From positions 28,951,769-29,015,768 of the forward strand of contig JAUJPP010000007.1 of the NCBI GenBank assembly GCA_030562195.1: a DNA stretch of 64,000 nt. The letters run 5' to 3'. Position numbers and translations under genes: made by a program. This document shows positions 30,001-42,066 of the stretch, piece by piece. Source of the DNA: Nipponacmea schrenckii (Eukaryota; Mollusca; Gastropoda; Lottiidae). Numbering within the stretch: position 1 is the first letter of the stretch; every line of letters starts with the position of its first letter. The notes under the pieces were generated by a model. The model did not search any database, was not told the origin of the DNA, and saw nothing but the letters and a program-made list of their open reading frames with translations.

Positions 30001-33000
30001 TTTAGTCAATTCATATAAGCCTTTTGTTTTTATCATAGCAGAAGATAAGAAAAATTGTTCTAGCCATCTTTAAAGGGATAATAGGCGTTAGAATACACTC
30101 GTCCTACGGCTTATATTTGTGTTTCATATTGACTATTAGTTAAATAAGTATGAATCCCACACTTTACCAAATTTTAAAAAGCAACAATAAAAATATATTC
30201 GGAATTTTAAAAAAAAGTGAGCTAGTGACAATTCCATTCAGTTTGAGAATAAAAGCGTCTGGGAAATCAACGCTAAAACATCATTATGGAATTCAACAGT
30301 AGGGGTCAAGGACGCGTGAAAACTCACATGTTAGAGTTACTTCCCTTTATATTTACACGATTTAAAAATCGCTTGATGGATGGCTCAAGCGTTTTATGCT
30401 TAACTACTTTATTTTGGGGATTTATCGGATTTTAGAGGGATTTTGATGTATAGGTAAGTCCACTGATGGGTATATACTGTTATTGTCCAAATTTGAGTGA
30501 ACTTAAAATTTTATGTTCGTTCTAACGCCTATTATCCCTTTAATATTGGCCACAAGCAAATCTTCTGTCATTTTCACCAAAACCCAAGCAAGGTGGCTAA
30601 ATTCATTCATTAAATTGGAAAGTTTGTATAAATTTACTTTCAAGCTATACATGTACCTTTTCAATATGATTCATCTCATCAGATGCAGTACTTGCTGCAT
30701 CAGCATTTCTATTATCTTCAATATCCTTATTATCTTCATCTTTCATTATCATATCATTTTCTTTATCTTCTGGTAGAATTACATCCATCTGAGGAAATAA
30801 ATAAGATAATTTAAATACAAATAGGTTGAAAACACAAGAAAAGCAGCTCTTCTAAAAGGGTCAAAGGTATTGACGGTAATTTAGTAAGATTCCTTAACAT
30901 GACATAGTCACAGAATAAATGTCTGCAAACAGAAATGTGGCATTAAAAAGACTGCTGAGAAAAACCGAGAGATAGCACCAAATGTCAATGAATCTGAACA
31001 AATCTGTATGAAAACTGGGTTTATTTTTTCCTTTTATCGCCAAGAAAAAAGGAAACTGACTCACCTCCTCTTCTGCCAAATCTTCATCATCTTGAACAAC
31101 AACTTGGACCTGTGGTTCTTCTTGTGGTTCTTCCTGAATTTCATCAATTTCCTCCAAAGCCAATGGCTGATTACGTTTGGGATGATATCTAATCAGAGGT
31201 TGATTTTCAATCAGAAATGACCATCTATATTTGACTTCCATAGGACTATTATTGGTTATATTTACATACCGAGTCACTTCTGTATCATTTAATATACAAC
31301 CAAAGTCAATGTTGGATTTTTCAAACTCAATATTTGGGAAGTAGACCTCACCACGTAATGCTATATAATCCTAGAAAAAAAGAAACCGTTAACATAAGAA
31401 AGCAGTTAGAATCCAGAGAGAGCAGCATGGTGGCAATGAGCAGATCGGGATCAGATATTAGAAACAAACTGTCTTTTAGTCTACCTTATAGTAGGCAAAG
31501 AAATTTTTTTCTTGCAAAAATCATGTTAAGCAGCAACCATGTCAAGACAGGTCACCTTCAAATTAAAAAAAATTTCATAGCATTTGTCAGGTAACTAAAT
31601 GCATCTTTTTTAAACTCAGTGAATGAAAGGGACTTTACCTTGTGAGGATGTTGTTTGTAAGTGATATGTAAAACTTCATCTATAGTTCTAATATGTCGAT
31701 CTTCTTTATAAGCAGGATCAAATTGGATCATTAAGAAATATTGCTCTCCGACTGGTAAATGAACTTCCTGTAATATAACATTAATAAATTTCAAATCAAA
31801 CACTGTTGTGCTATTAGTATTACCAATATGGATGTTTCAAATAAAAACACCTATAATAATTCACTGAGAGCATATTAGATTAAGTATCATAAACCCTGGA
31901 CTCCCAAGTAATATGACATTAAGAATATAACAAGTATCATGTGAAACACCTTCAACTGCTGTTCTGGTACATATAAAATATTTGGTGGCGTGTAAAGCAG
32001 CTGGTAGAGTTGAAAGGTTAAATCAGATGACTAACTTTTATAAGTTTTTTTAGTCATACAAGATACTTTTTTACATCAAGAATGCAAATGATCTACATCT
32101 GGAAAGCCTTGGCGTTGAATATAAATTGTAATCAGTACTAAATGTAGGAAACCACAGTAAAACTCTTACCGTATTAAGAACTGAAGTACCATCATCCGCT
32201 AATATAGAAAATGGATATTGTAAAGTTAATTCTGTAGATAGTGGTAGAGTGGACACATTACTGATTATCAGTTCTTTACATTGGACCTTTAATTCATCTT
32301 CTGGTAACTGTGAAAATTAAAAATCTATATGTCAGTGATCATTCCACAATACATAATATACCTATAATATTGAATACTATTAGCAATATTAGCTACACTA
32401 AAAATAAGCCATGTGTACACATCAGTACAATTTTATGTCATATACTATTAGCTACACAGGCATGAATAAATAACTAAAATCAGGCATCTCTCAATTTGGT
32501 GTGTACACTTTGTTACAAATATATGCCATGTATTCTACATAAGCTATATATTGCAGTTTATTTCAGTGCAAAAAAACAAATGTATTCTTAGTCTCTTTCG
32601 AAAAACTTTTATTGTCACACTCTACTATTAAACTAATTCACTATTTAATCTAAAAACAAGTCTTACTTTATCCACTCTAAAGAAAACACTTTTAGTAGAG
32701 AAATCTAGCAGTGGACTGATAAAGTCAGCAAGTACATCAACTTTCATAATCAGTTCTTTACCACCTTGTCTTCCTAATATAGCATGACAAAGTAATCTCT
32801 CTTGTACCGGCTTTGGCCTGGAAAAATAAGATAAGTTAATAAAACAGTGTTTTAAATACATACTCATCCACAATACTGGAAGATTAAAAAGTTGTTCTCA
32901 AAAGTTAAAGAAGGGTGTAATGCACGAAGAAAAAACAAATATGGTTGAAAATTGGAAATGCGTTGAGGCGAAAGTAAAAGTTGATAACCTTATCATAATA

Positions 33001-36000
33001 ATAATAATAATAATAATAATAAACTCTTTATCTTACATTCAGCCCATGGGGCCATACATTGAAAAAAAAAAAAAAAATCGAAAATACATAATATCTCAAT
33101 ATACAATTAGTCTACAATACTAAGAATAAGAATAAAAACCAAAGAAATACTTACTCAGACACAAAACCTTCCAGATTCATTTGAATACATTCACCAGGTG
33201 CTAAATCCATACGACTTGGTTTTAACTTAAATATAGCTCTTGCTGGTTCTACTGGTGGAGGACGATCCTAAAAGATTAAATTCATTAATTAAGTCTAATG
33301 AGTCTGAGTAAATTACCATTAAGGTGCTACTGGTATTAAACAATACTCTATTTCTTTATATTCAATTACGGTAGGTTAAATTTTGTGAAGAAAATATCTT
33401 TATGTATAAGAAATATTTCAATGTTTACTGACATAAGGCAAAGAGTAAAAAATTAAATTAAACCTCTTAAAAACTCTTACTTGAATATAATCTTACACTT
33501 AAGAAATAATATACTATGACATGATTGACGTCAAGGCACCACATAATGACACAATCTAAGATTTGTGGCAAATTCAAGGGAACCGATCATAAAAAAGTGA
33601 AAATTGCGTTAATAAAAGTATCTGAATGTAAATATAAGAATTAAACGTTGGTCTCACATACAGAATATTTTTATTAAATAACAAACCTTGAATTTCATAT
33701 CTAATGGATTATAAGCTGCCATTTCTCTTCTTGCTTTACTGATAGGACCAAACCCTTCCGTACTCCAAACTAACTGTTGATGTCGTCTGCCACGATTTGT
33801 CAGTTTGAATTTCATGTTGAGTGGACGATTACTGCAATATAAAAAAGCATCAGAAAATTAGATTTTGGCACATCACATTTAACATTTTAAATTTCATATT
33901 TGGGGTATAAATAGAAAATAGACAATTTACAATAAAACCTTAGTTCACACTTACCTGAAATTTGGACCAAGATCTAAGAAGTTTGATAATGGCGGATCTG
34001 ATTCTATTGTAGTACCCTGACCATAAGCCATCAGTGTGACTTGTTGTGTTCGACTTTCTTCAAAATGGATCTGTAATTTATCTTGAAACTTAACACAGTC
34101 ATCCAGATATGCTGATAATTTTATTTCAAATTGAGATTCTGGTGGGATCACTCCTTCTTTTGGTTCCACATAAAATACAGATTTTGGTTTCAGCTAAAAA
34201 GAAATAAATCCTGATTCAGACTTACTAGTCTTGCCATTATGAAATAAAACATTAGCTATTATTAAATAAGTTACCACCATGTACAGTCTATATAAGGTCA
34301 TATATAAACAAACTGGAAATAAACAAGACAATTCACTAACCATGTAAGCTTCAAATTTAGCTGGTATCAATGATTCATTAGACAACATAATATATCTATC
34401 AGTTGGTGTTAAAACTGGTATTAAGCCCCAGTCTACTATATCTGGAAGAACATGTACTACAGGACCTTCACCAATACACGTTAACTGTATAGGCTGAAAT
34501 AATACACCCCAAAAATACATATTATTAATTGTTTACCAATTTTATAACTTGACTAGCAAGATTGCAGTGACTAGAACCAATTTGATGCAATGTAATATAA
34601 TTCTTATCGAGTAAGTTTTATGGGAAATTTTTCATTACAGCAGCATTAGCCTAAAAGTGTTTTTTGATTGCTTGAAATATTCATTTGATTCACAGTGTTA
34701 ATATATGGTTAATTGAAATGTGAATGAGAAAACATTTTCTGCAAATGATAAGCTTGTCACTTTTATATACTAAAGAAGATTCCACTTATAGATGCTTCCA
34801 GGAAACATTCCAAGAACACTTATAGATATATACACTCCTTACTCTGAGATTGTACTCTGAACCATGATCAATGTAATAATATAATAAATACCTACCAAAG
34901 GTAGTTCTGTACTACCAAATATATTAATATAACAAGTAACATCCTGTTCTTCTAAACTTTGTGGAGCAATAATAATAGGTACACTACAGATACTTCTTGG
35001 TGCTATAATACCCTAGAATATTATAATATTACCTGTGTTATATTTCTATAAGTTAATATTTAAACAACCATACATGTAATTAAGTTTTATGAAATATTTC
35101 AACATCCAATTAATGCCATGCAGTGTGCAATCTTTTCTAATTCCCAACTGTCTAGTGATCTGTAACATTCACAGCCTGTAGTGTACATGGTATTCATTAA
35201 TTGTTCCAATCAAATGGCCTAACACTTCAATGTCAACCTCCATCCTATAACACTGACAGGGGTAAACTGAGTTGATTATCTAAGCATACATGTCAGGATC
35301 AAGCCTGGAACTGTCCAGTATCTCAACTAGAATATAAAGATATAGGCTACCTACCCTGGGTATACTACTACTATAAGTAATTAAAGCCTCATCAATACCA
35401 TCTTCAGATTGTGGTAAAACTTCATATTTAGCTGGTAAATCATTATCATTATGTAATTTAGCAAGACATTCAAACGGGTGACGCAAAAAACATCTTCCAT
35501 AATCCAAAACTGGCGTCAATACAGCTATTTGTGGTACGACACATCTACAAAAAATAACTTGAATTTGTAATAGTTGATATTTCATGTTGATAGCATGTAC
35601 AGGGCATTAAATATTTACAGTTTCTGGTAAATTATGTATCACATAATCCTTGGTTATAATCAAAGTGTGATATATTTCTGCTGCTTTTGGACATTGTGAT
35701 TTGATGAATTCATTAATTTTAGTTTCTACTGCTTCATATAAATGCTCTTTCCAAATCATGCAATTGGAAGCAATTTGGATTAATCATTGTTAATAAGCTA
35801 TTGCTTCAAAAAGAGTCATTATGTGTTATATTGGATATGTAAAAGATGTGTCCATACTTAGCTGAGATAGGTAGAGATAAGATTTCCTGTCCTACCCCTT
35901 CAACATCTACAACCATCTTCATATCATACTTCTTAATGGTATTAGATATCAAATTAACAGTAATCTTAATCTCACTCTGTGGTGGTATGGTACCATCTGC

Positions 36001-39000
36001 TGGTATTATATGGAATTCCTTAGGCGGTTCTGAATTTAATGACCCAAATTCACTACGATTACTCTCAGAAGCATCAGAATCAATGGTACTGCTTATACTT
36101 TCTACAGTACCGTCTCCTGGCACTCGTAGATGATAGGTTAATGGAACCAGAGCTGTATTTAACATATTACATGTCACTTGATGTAGAAAGCCTAGAAATA
36201 AACAATACTTGTAATCAGGGACGATCAATGTCTTTTCAACACATGCATACATATTTAAACACATTTCTAATGTGTTGCACTGATACAGAACTATACAATA
36301 ATGAACTAGAATCTAAAAACTGTAAAAGACCAGAAAAACTTGGTGATAAGATATTGACATTGATGAAATTACTTACCATAAGAAACAGTTCCAAACTTTA
36401 ATTTGGGTACATTAAACTGAAACGTTGGTCCTATGACAGATCCACTGAAAGAAAATATTATATTTTTTTGCTATAAATACACTAAACTATAAATGTCAAT
36501 TTTCAAAGCGAAACCCTTTCCACAAATAACTTCCATAACAAGTTTTCTTGCTACACATTTAGCTTGGTTAATATGAACAAATCTCTAATATATACTTATA
36601 AACAAAGAATGGGGGTAATCATCTTACCTAAATTTGACTTTCAACTGCTCTGGAGATCCATCAATTTGGAAAAAGAATTCTTCTGAAAAATCTCCTAAAT
36701 GTTGACTACAGAATGTGACTCGTATAGCTTGATGTCCAGATGGCATAACAATACCTTCTGATGGATCAAATTGAAAACAGGGTCCAAACAGTGTAGCATT
36801 GGGTAAAACGCTATAAATAGCATCAATATCACCGTGATTAGCTAAGACTATTTCATAAGAGTGGACTGATCCTATAAAGATATTGCCCATATCTAATGTT
36901 TCTATAGAGAATTCTAACTGTGGTCCCATTCCATCACCTTTAATACGTAATGGCAGCCGACTTTCACGTCCTGTTATGTCACAGTAAGCTGTTCTGGTAT
37001 AACTCTTGGCTTCGTTTGGTTTAAATATAACATTAACTTCATAGGATGAATTTGGCCAGATTTCTCCCTCTACTGGTTCTATTTTTACAACATCATCTTC
37101 AAACATCATATTGTCACCTGCTACAATCTACAAAAATAAATAACAGTATCCATGATGGTAGCCCTGAATTCTTACTAGATTTTTGAGATGAACAGAAAAC
37201 AGAATATGATAAAGACAATGTATTCTGATGAGAATAAAACCAATCGAATATCATAGCAGAAACCATTTGATAAATTACACTGTCAAATCAATTCACTTTT
37301 CAGTTTCTCTTCAAAACTGAGCTAGACAAAACACAGACAAAACACAGACAAGACAGGCCCAGCTGACAGGTGATTGTAAGGATCAATTGATAAGGAATTA
37401 AATCTGAACAGAAAATGAAACTAACAAAAAGAAATCCTACCCTTTTTCTATTGAGAAATGATCTTTCTAATATTGATAATTTATCTCGTAATGTAGGGTC
37501 CAGTATACAATCATCTAAAAATCTATCTTTATCTCTTCTTTCAGCTCTCTCTAAATCTATCTGTTGTCTGCAAAGAGAAAATTATATTATTAAACATGAA
37601 AACAGAGTAGATATAAGGAGGAGTAGCGATCTCATCTCCTTAAGGAAATGTTGTGTTGCCAAACAAAGAGACAAGTCACATCAAGTGTTCAGAAAGAAAG
37701 ACCATGATTTGTCTTGCTAACAAAATTTAAAAAATCAAATTTAATTGTGTACATTTCATTATATTGTAACAAGTGCCAGCAAACACTTTGGCAATGGCGA
37801 TCATGCATTATATTCAACTAAATTTGAAACATAGATTTTAAGAATTAAGTCAAGTGAATCAAAGTTTTTATTGTAGACTAGTCAAGGACATGCTGAAATA
37901 AATTAAATCTTACAGCAGTTTCTCTTGATCCTCTTCTTCTTGTGTAGCAAATTGTGTCCATTTAAAATGTGCTATAACATTGGATCTGTTGTTGATAGTT
38001 ATTGTTCTTTGATTGGCCATAGATATATATGTATTCTCTATCTTTATAGAACTTTTATCCAGTCTCACATTACTATCTTGTGCTGCACCATATAATACTA
38101 TATAGATATCTTCACCTAAAATAAGCAAAAAATACAAATGATTAAATTGTATAAATGATTTTTATTGAGGTGATAGCACAGGTTTGGATATCTAATAAGT
38201 TCAAATTCATGACTAAATTTACTCTGAATAAATAAAATTAAAGAATTCAAAAGCATTACCTGGAGAGTTCATGAAATTTCAGCTAATTAATTCTTAGCTA
38301 GTACATATTAATGATATGTTTCACTAAACAATTGTATTTACCTGTATCTAAATGTAGTACTAACTCTGAATTATGATCCCCAATCTTATTAGGTGTAAAT
38401 TCTACCACAACTTGCATACTTTCATTAACACCTAGTACACCAATAACAGGTGTCACACTAAATACTCTAAAATAAAAAGTTTTGTTTTTATCAGAATATA
38501 TACAATTATGTTATACCAAAAGTTGTCAGTACAAAACCAAAAAATTTTAGCACATATACTTAATTTGTTAAAAAAAAAATATGCTTAAGCCTTTGAACAA
38601 GTACATTACTATTTGTTTTTTACAAAAGTGGTTGGTGAAGCAGAAGTTGTTATTTAAGGTCAAATAATGTTAATGACCGATGCTTTAAGTGATATTACTT
38701 ATAGCCTTGTAGCTCAAGGTATATTCTGGATTATTTTATTCAAAGGGTTAATGCTAGTTATCGTGAAGGGAATGTTTCTATGCTACAATGCAGTAAAGGC
38801 AGTTCAGTGTTATACGAGTTATGAAAATACACAATAATGCATATCTCAAATGATAAGTTATAAATCAGGTAGATGTAAAGTGAAACTCTTAACAGGTAAT
38901 AAATATTATCTTACCCTTCAGCATGAATATTAAACTTAGCCTCCAAGTTTCCAATATTTCTGATCAGTAACGTTCTAGTATTGGTATATTTGACTGGACT

Positions 39001-41038
39001 AACAGAAAAGTGTATCTTATCAGGAAAGTCTAAAATAGCACGTGCTCCGATCGCATTCACTGGTACCACAAATTTTTCTCTTTCTGTAGTACATATCAAT
39101 TCATGACGATAATCCTGCAGTAAAAAAAAAACATCAAAGTTTCTACTAAGATTTGTTAGAAAATATCAGATATATATCAAAGGTTTGCTTGCAGCCTACA
39201 AGTTGAAGGAAGCTAAAGGAGCCATAATGTATACATTATATTAAGATTATAAAGTCATTAATTAATGTTTTGATTTTGTCATAACTCTAGTTCAAATTCC
39301 AGAGACAAAATTTAAGTCCATATTCAGTGATATTTATATAACATGATTGTCCAAGATCTGAAATGAATACGTCTCATAATACTCGCCTAGAGTTTGTTGA
39401 TGACCGGTAATTAAATTACTGTACCTTTTTCTCATGAGGTGTAAACTGTATTTTAAAAACTGTCGGTAGACCTGGGCCAACTTTATTCCCCACATCATGA
39501 GGGCTAATGATTTTAAAATATGGAGAATTTTCACAGCTTACTTTGACTAATCTAGGTACCTAAATAGAAATTTTTTAAAATCAAATACTGATACTATTAA
39601 AAGGTGATCTAAAAATTAAATACTTATCAAGAAAGAAATTATTATTTGAAAAATTCTTCATGATGTCTCAAAATATTGAAATGCCATAAGAAAAAGAACA
39701 AAATTTATGTTATTGCCTAAGTTTTCTTTTTGAGAATCACTGAACACTTATCGGATATCAGATCACGTCAGGAAAAACCCGTAGGGAAACATTATAATTT
39801 ACGTTGTCACTCACAAAAAGATTTTAGTGTGCAAGACTTATCCTTAATACCTAGGAATCCCGATCTGGGAACGACCACAGGCCACAGACGCACTTTGGAA
39901 TTGGATTGTATCCATCAACTCATGTCCATGGCATCGAAGGGCATCAATGAATTTTATTAGTAGGGTCACATCACTGGCCCTCATCTCTATTTTTGATATC
40001 TTCGTTCATTTCTTACTGTTTCACCATCAATATACAAGTTGCCTACCTTATCATTGTTCCTCAGAGTCAATGGTACTTCATATACCTGATGGGGATCATA
40101 GTTTTGAAAATATATTTCAGAGGGATATGGTTGAAACATTGGTTCATCAATATTGATCTGTGAAAACTAGAAAGAAAGAAAAATAAAATATATTAAATAT
40201 AGTAGTTACGTGTTGAAAAATTCACATAATCATATGACAGATAGAAATTGGTATTTTCCATATTTCTAGTTCTTTATTTTTCTACCAAAGTATAATATTA
40301 GTTTAAATTCCATTTTTTTAATATCTTAACATCACAGGTTCCTTTCTTCAATATCAATTGTGACATAACAAAATATATACCGGTACCAAATTCTATCAAT
40401 GATCAGTTGCGTCTTGATTCTAAAACACAGGCATGCTATCCAGATACAAAAGCACAAGGATTAAGCTTACCTTCTGTAATGAAGTATCTCCCATGTCTAA
40501 CAATTCTGTTTTACGAGGAATTTTCATGACATGGGTATTGGCCAGCTTCTGTTCAGTATTCATTGACATCTCAAACATAAACCTACTTGGTGTCAGCTAC
40601 AAAAAAAGAGAACATCAGTCTTTTGACAGTTCCCAGTTAACACTTGAAAACTTGAATACAAAAAAGCTTATATGCTTTAATTCCATGCGTTTAATATATG
40701 GCAATTAAAACACTGATTATCAAAGTTACTACTTCAGTTAGTATTGAATATCAGGGGTAGCAGAATTTGTAGCTATTAGGCAACAATAAATATACAGAGT
40801 TATGTAAAGTAAAATAAAACTTTTATTAATATTATACGGTTGATGGTACATTCTTTTTAATAAAGCTTTTTTTAAAGCCTGAACAAAATTATCTCACCTT
40901 ATATGATGGACCATCTCCTTTCACTACTTTGGGATTACGAGGGGCAATAACTTTAGATTTATAATTCTGGCCATCTGGTCCCAAACACCTTAATGTACCA
41001 GTAGTACCAACTACCTCACCGAACGGTCCGAGAGGCAT
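1..41038 (-). CDS. HYDIN: HYDIN, giant central-pair protein of motile cilia (3' end outside window)
   Basis: HYDIN is an axonemal protein of the C2 central-pair projection, needed for normal ciliary beating. The gene is read on the minus strand from ATG 41,036-41,038. I placed 82 coding exons, all with GT-AG borders and with phases that agree throughout; they sum to 14,760 nt or 4,920 codons, against about 5,120 residues in human HYDIN, so only the last few exons are missing. The last visible exon is 16-166. N-terminal landmarks are FQPYPSEIYFQNYD, VYEVPLTLRNND and GARAILDFPD; C-terminal landmarks are FFPLPDGTG and NWLKKPQRFRVRV, all typical of HYDIN. Most of the protein is a chain of ASH/MSP-type immunoglobulin-like beta domains. 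No frameshift or premature stop was met, so the gene looks intact. Identification is very secure; individual exon borders may be off by a few bases. Exon lists are given in the four module entries. Confidence 0.97.
1316..4718. other. Large HYDIN intron containing a LINE fragment
   Basis: This 3.4-kb gap between HYDIN exons 80 and 79 is the longest intron of the gene. Its left part is filled by a plus-strand LINE 3' fragment (about 1,480-3,060). The remainder (3,060-4,718) is AT-rich non-coding sequence in which I see no gene. Confidence 0.7.
1480..3060 (+). mobile_element. 5'-truncated non-LTR retrotransposon (LINE) fragment
   Basis: An uninterrupted reading frame at 1,491-2,441 encodes the C-terminal portion of a LINE ORF2: post-RT thumb-like sequence (LYHSITKQIALYASDIWG) and a terminal zinc-knuckle-like signature C-x2-C, H-H, C (CQQC, EHHFLLVCPKY). 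Endonuclease and catalytic RT motifs are absent, so it is a typical 5'-truncated copy. After the stop at 2,441 come T-rich sequence and an AATAAA near 3,025, followed by short CATCTAAAT repeats that may be the 3' tail. It lies in an intron of HYDIN in antisense orientation. The uninterrupted frame suggests a fairly recent insertion. The clade is not clear and differs from the LINE at 59-63 kb. Confidence 0.8.
12379..12459 (-). repeat. Intronic duplicate of part of a HYDIN exon
   Basis: These 81 bases repeat HYDIN exon sequence at about 12,158-12,238 with only about seven substitutions (roughly 91% identity). The copy lies just upstream of the parent exon in transcript orientation. On the minus strand it stays open in the parental frame and encodes a near-identical peptide beginning PRISIAKPTVRKKRGQPL. 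No convincing acceptor and donor pair flanks it, so it is treated as an exon fossil rather than a working alternative exon. Confidence 0.8.
14319..14380 (+). repeat. Retroposon-like 3' tail: stem-loop, AATAAA and TTA/CTA microsatellite
   Basis: Within a HYDIN intron, ATCGAGCA (14,325-14,332) and TGCTCGAT (14,346-14,353) form an 8-bp stem with a 13-nt loop, followed directly by AATAAA and a run of ACTATT/ACT units. Such a 3' layout is common in LINE or SINE tails recognised by the reverse transcriptase. No body of the element could be delimited. Confidence 0.4.
18868..22528 (-). other. HYDIN: HYDIN exons 39-48: charged, Lys/Glu-rich linker
   Basis: Exons 22387-22528, 21631-21711, 21239-21475, 20909-21043, 20489-20646, 20212-20300, 19915-20094, 19618-19769, 19073-19333 and 18868-18915 encode about residues 2331-2825. 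The stretch starts with Glu/Arg-rich heptad-like sequence (ERRRLEEMSEEEYDALSEEE), passes through Lys/Gly runs (KNKKGKKGKPGD, KGKGK) and ends in Ser/Thr/Pro-rich sequence. It carries no ASH pattern and probably forms coiled coil plus disorder joining the nucleotide-binding domain to the C-terminal ASH array. Exons are short and of biased composition, so conservation between species is expected to be low here. Confidence 0.85.
22871..24896 (-). other. HYDIN: HYDIN exons 34-38: adenylate-kinase-like P-loop domain
   Basis: Exons 24741-24896, 24082-24333, 23764-23924, 23337-23480 and 22871-23054 encode about residues 2032-2330. The Walker A motif GAPMAGKTS is split by the intron between the first two exons. 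It is followed by SAAVTLAKHYETAILTVD, and the last exon carries HRGVVFDGLDTLF, which may act as a Walker B-like strand. This matches the Hydin_ADK domain known from this family. Between the P-loop and that strand lies a helical Ala/Glu-rich insert (exon 35) and a low-complexity Ala/Ser/Thr stretch (exon 36). The Walker A lysine and serine are intact here, so nucleotide binding is possible; catalysis cannot be judged from sequence alone. Confidence 0.88.
28960..29215. mobile_element. hAT-like MITE with terminal inverted repeats
   Basis: A 256-bp non-coding segment in a HYDIN intron begins CAGAGCCCCGTTCGATT and ends with the inverse of CAGGGCTCCGTTCGATTAA, giving imperfect terminal inverted repeats of about 30 bp (further shared pairing in CTTCTGGAAG). 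CAGGG-type ends are typical of hAT elements. An 8-bp target duplication is not visible (tatgaggc against aactatat), so it may have decayed. The interior is rich in repeated CTCTTCCG and GAAGACGTCTTC motifs and has no coding capacity. Confidence 0.6.
30074..30539. mobile_element. TTAA-flanked MITE (piggyBac-type), copy 1
   Basis: A 466-bp element lies between two TTAA sites (30,070-30,073 and 30,540-30,543). Left end AGGGATAATAGGCGTTAGAA and right end are inverted repeats of at least 20 bp. TTAA target duplications with short inverted ends are typical of piggyBac-type elements. It has no transposase gene and sits in the intron between HYDIN exons 23 and 22. A second copy with the same ends brackets the LINE at 58-63 kb. 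Confidence 0.75.
32996..33021. repeat. (ATA)n microsatellite followed by a dispersed-repeat tail
   Basis: Nearly nine uninterrupted ATA/TAA units in a HYDIN intron are followed by ACATTCAGCCCATGGGG (33,035-33,051). That motif also occurs at 921-949 and 45,676-45,709, so the microsatellite is probably the edge of a dispersed repeat. Confidence 0.75.
39724..39960 (+). mobile_element. Penelope-like element remnant (GIY-YIG C-terminal part)
   Basis: An open frame of about 76 codons antisense to HYDIN reads RITEHLSDIRSRQEKPVGKH, then HYNLRCHSQKDF and a Leu-rich tail with LELDCIHQL. The order R-x-x-E-H-x-x-D-I-R, K-P-V-x-x-H-x-N and H-S-x-x-D is that of the C-terminal half of GIY-YIG endonucleases fused to Penelope-like reverse transcriptases. 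No RT domain is next to it, so it is a truncated relic in the intron between HYDIN exons 4 and 3. Confidence 0.65.
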
Positions 41039-41557
41039 TTTCTACATTCAATAAAAAGAATGAGAATTCTATCATTTAATTTCATTTCAGTGTTTGTAAA
41101 CAAGTTTTTAAGGATTTTATTTGGTAATTCAAACATACAGTAGTTTCAGTTTTTTACTTAGCTGGAACAAGTGAATGTGCAATGCATTAATTTGTCATAA
41201 TCATGGTTCATGTTCATCACAAAAAGTTTTATACATTATGCTAGACTCTACTAAATAAATGAACATTTTGTTTTCTGGTGCAATTCCAGTAGATCTAGAT
41301 TCTAATTCAAATAAAATTGGCATACGGTACTTTTAGTTCAGCATACTGATGGTTAATGCAAATTTGTGATCAAATGCATGGATATTCTTCGATCAAAATC
41401 AATATGTCAATATTTGTTACTGTCAGTGCCAAAGATCTAATTCTGAATATCATATTATCAATATCTTGTTGATAAATAGGCTAGAAGTAGATATAGATCT
41501 AGGAAAATAGCATTACAAAAGCCCAATTGAAAGCTAAAACTAAATAAAATATGTTAC

Positions 41558-41690
41558 CTTCTTATGGCCTACTCTTTCAAACAAAACAAGATTCTAAATT
41601 GGTATCATTAAGCAAATCCTGATGGATTTGCATGAGGGGCAAATTTCCTGTTTGTTTACATTAATAAAAATGTCATGTTTGCAGTCGCCA
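41558..41690 (-). other. HYDIN: Candidate 5'UTR exon of HYDIN with a short upstream frame
   Basis: The first coding exon of HYDIN begins right after a good acceptor (ATTGAATGTAG before 41,041), which implies a 5' non-coding exon. The best donor upstream is CATAAGAAG followed by GTAACATA (41,556-41,557). An exon ending at 41,558 and starting near 41,690 would contain an ATG in good context at about 41,690, opening an 11-codon upstream frame (MATANMTFLLM, then stop). This is predicted from signals only. Confidence 0.4.
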
Positions 41691-41714
41691 TGTTGTAAAC
41701 GTGACCATAGTAAC
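41653..41714 (-). promoter_or_regulatory. HYDIN promoter: X-box (RFX) and forkhead motifs
   Basis: At 41,701-41,714 the minus strand reads GTTACTATGGTCAC, which fits the RFX X-box pattern RYYNYYATRRNRAC at 13 of 14 positions. A forkhead core TGTTTAC lies 42 bp away at 41,653-41,659. RFX and FOXJ1 factors together control motile-cilia genes, and HYDIN is such a gene. The rest of the 1.35-kb space between HYDIN and PRELID3 start codons is AT-rich and has no other recognised gene. Confidence 0.5.
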
Positions 41715-42058
41715 GGGATGAAAATCTTACTTATACCCCGTTATATCATTGGTCAGTTTTTGATAAAATTGACCAATTAACAGTAGTTTTACAGTTATGC
41801 GCGTAGGAATATCAGATATTGTTTATTTGTCCAGTCCTTCAAATTTACTATAATAGACGTTGCTATACAAAAACGTATCCAATGTGCAAAATTTAGTATC
41901 CTTTTGTGGAAGTTTTCGCATTATTAAATGCCAAGTTTTTGTTATCTAGTGAATGATAATTAGAATATAAACAAATATTTATTCTGAATTAAATATTGTC
42001 ATGTAATAAAAATCTTCATATTATTTATTTTTCTGGATACGTTATGTTTTTTTAGTTA

Positions 42059-42066
42059 TGACGTCA
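42059..42066. promoter_or_regulatory. CRE-like palindrome upstream of PRELID3
   Basis: A perfect TGACGTCA lies about 320 bp upstream of the PRELID3 start codon. It matches the CREB/ATF site and is palindromic, so it could serve either side of this divergent promoter region. It is a short motif, hence the modest confidence. Confidence 0.3.

Larger units (their letters stand above)
25086..41038 (-). other. HYDIN: HYDIN exons 1-33: N-terminal ASH-domain array
   Basis: This part encodes residues 1 to about 2031, mainly repeated ASH-type domains (patterns such as F-x-P-x-x-x-x-F, followed by G-x-G). Coding exons, 5' to 3' on the minus strand: 40898-41038, 40471-40596, 40047-40157, 39425-39559, 38915-39114, 38342-38466, 37914-38115, 37441-37567, 36628-37127, 36377-36444, 35858-36191, 35355-35544, 34896-35012, 34341-34493, 33955-34193, 33687-33831, 33155-33267, 32667-32817, 32170-32307, 31639-31767, 31065-31370, 30657-30788, 29765-29974, 29270-29479, 28656-28793, 28130-28447, 27611-27780, 27064-27337, 26632-26826, 26288-26434, 25816-26055, 25528-25630, 25086-25292. 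Exon 33 is a Glu-rich probable coiled coil. The 29,765 donor (gttaaag) is weak; it was chosen because it keeps phase 0 with the next exon. Confidence 0.9.
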
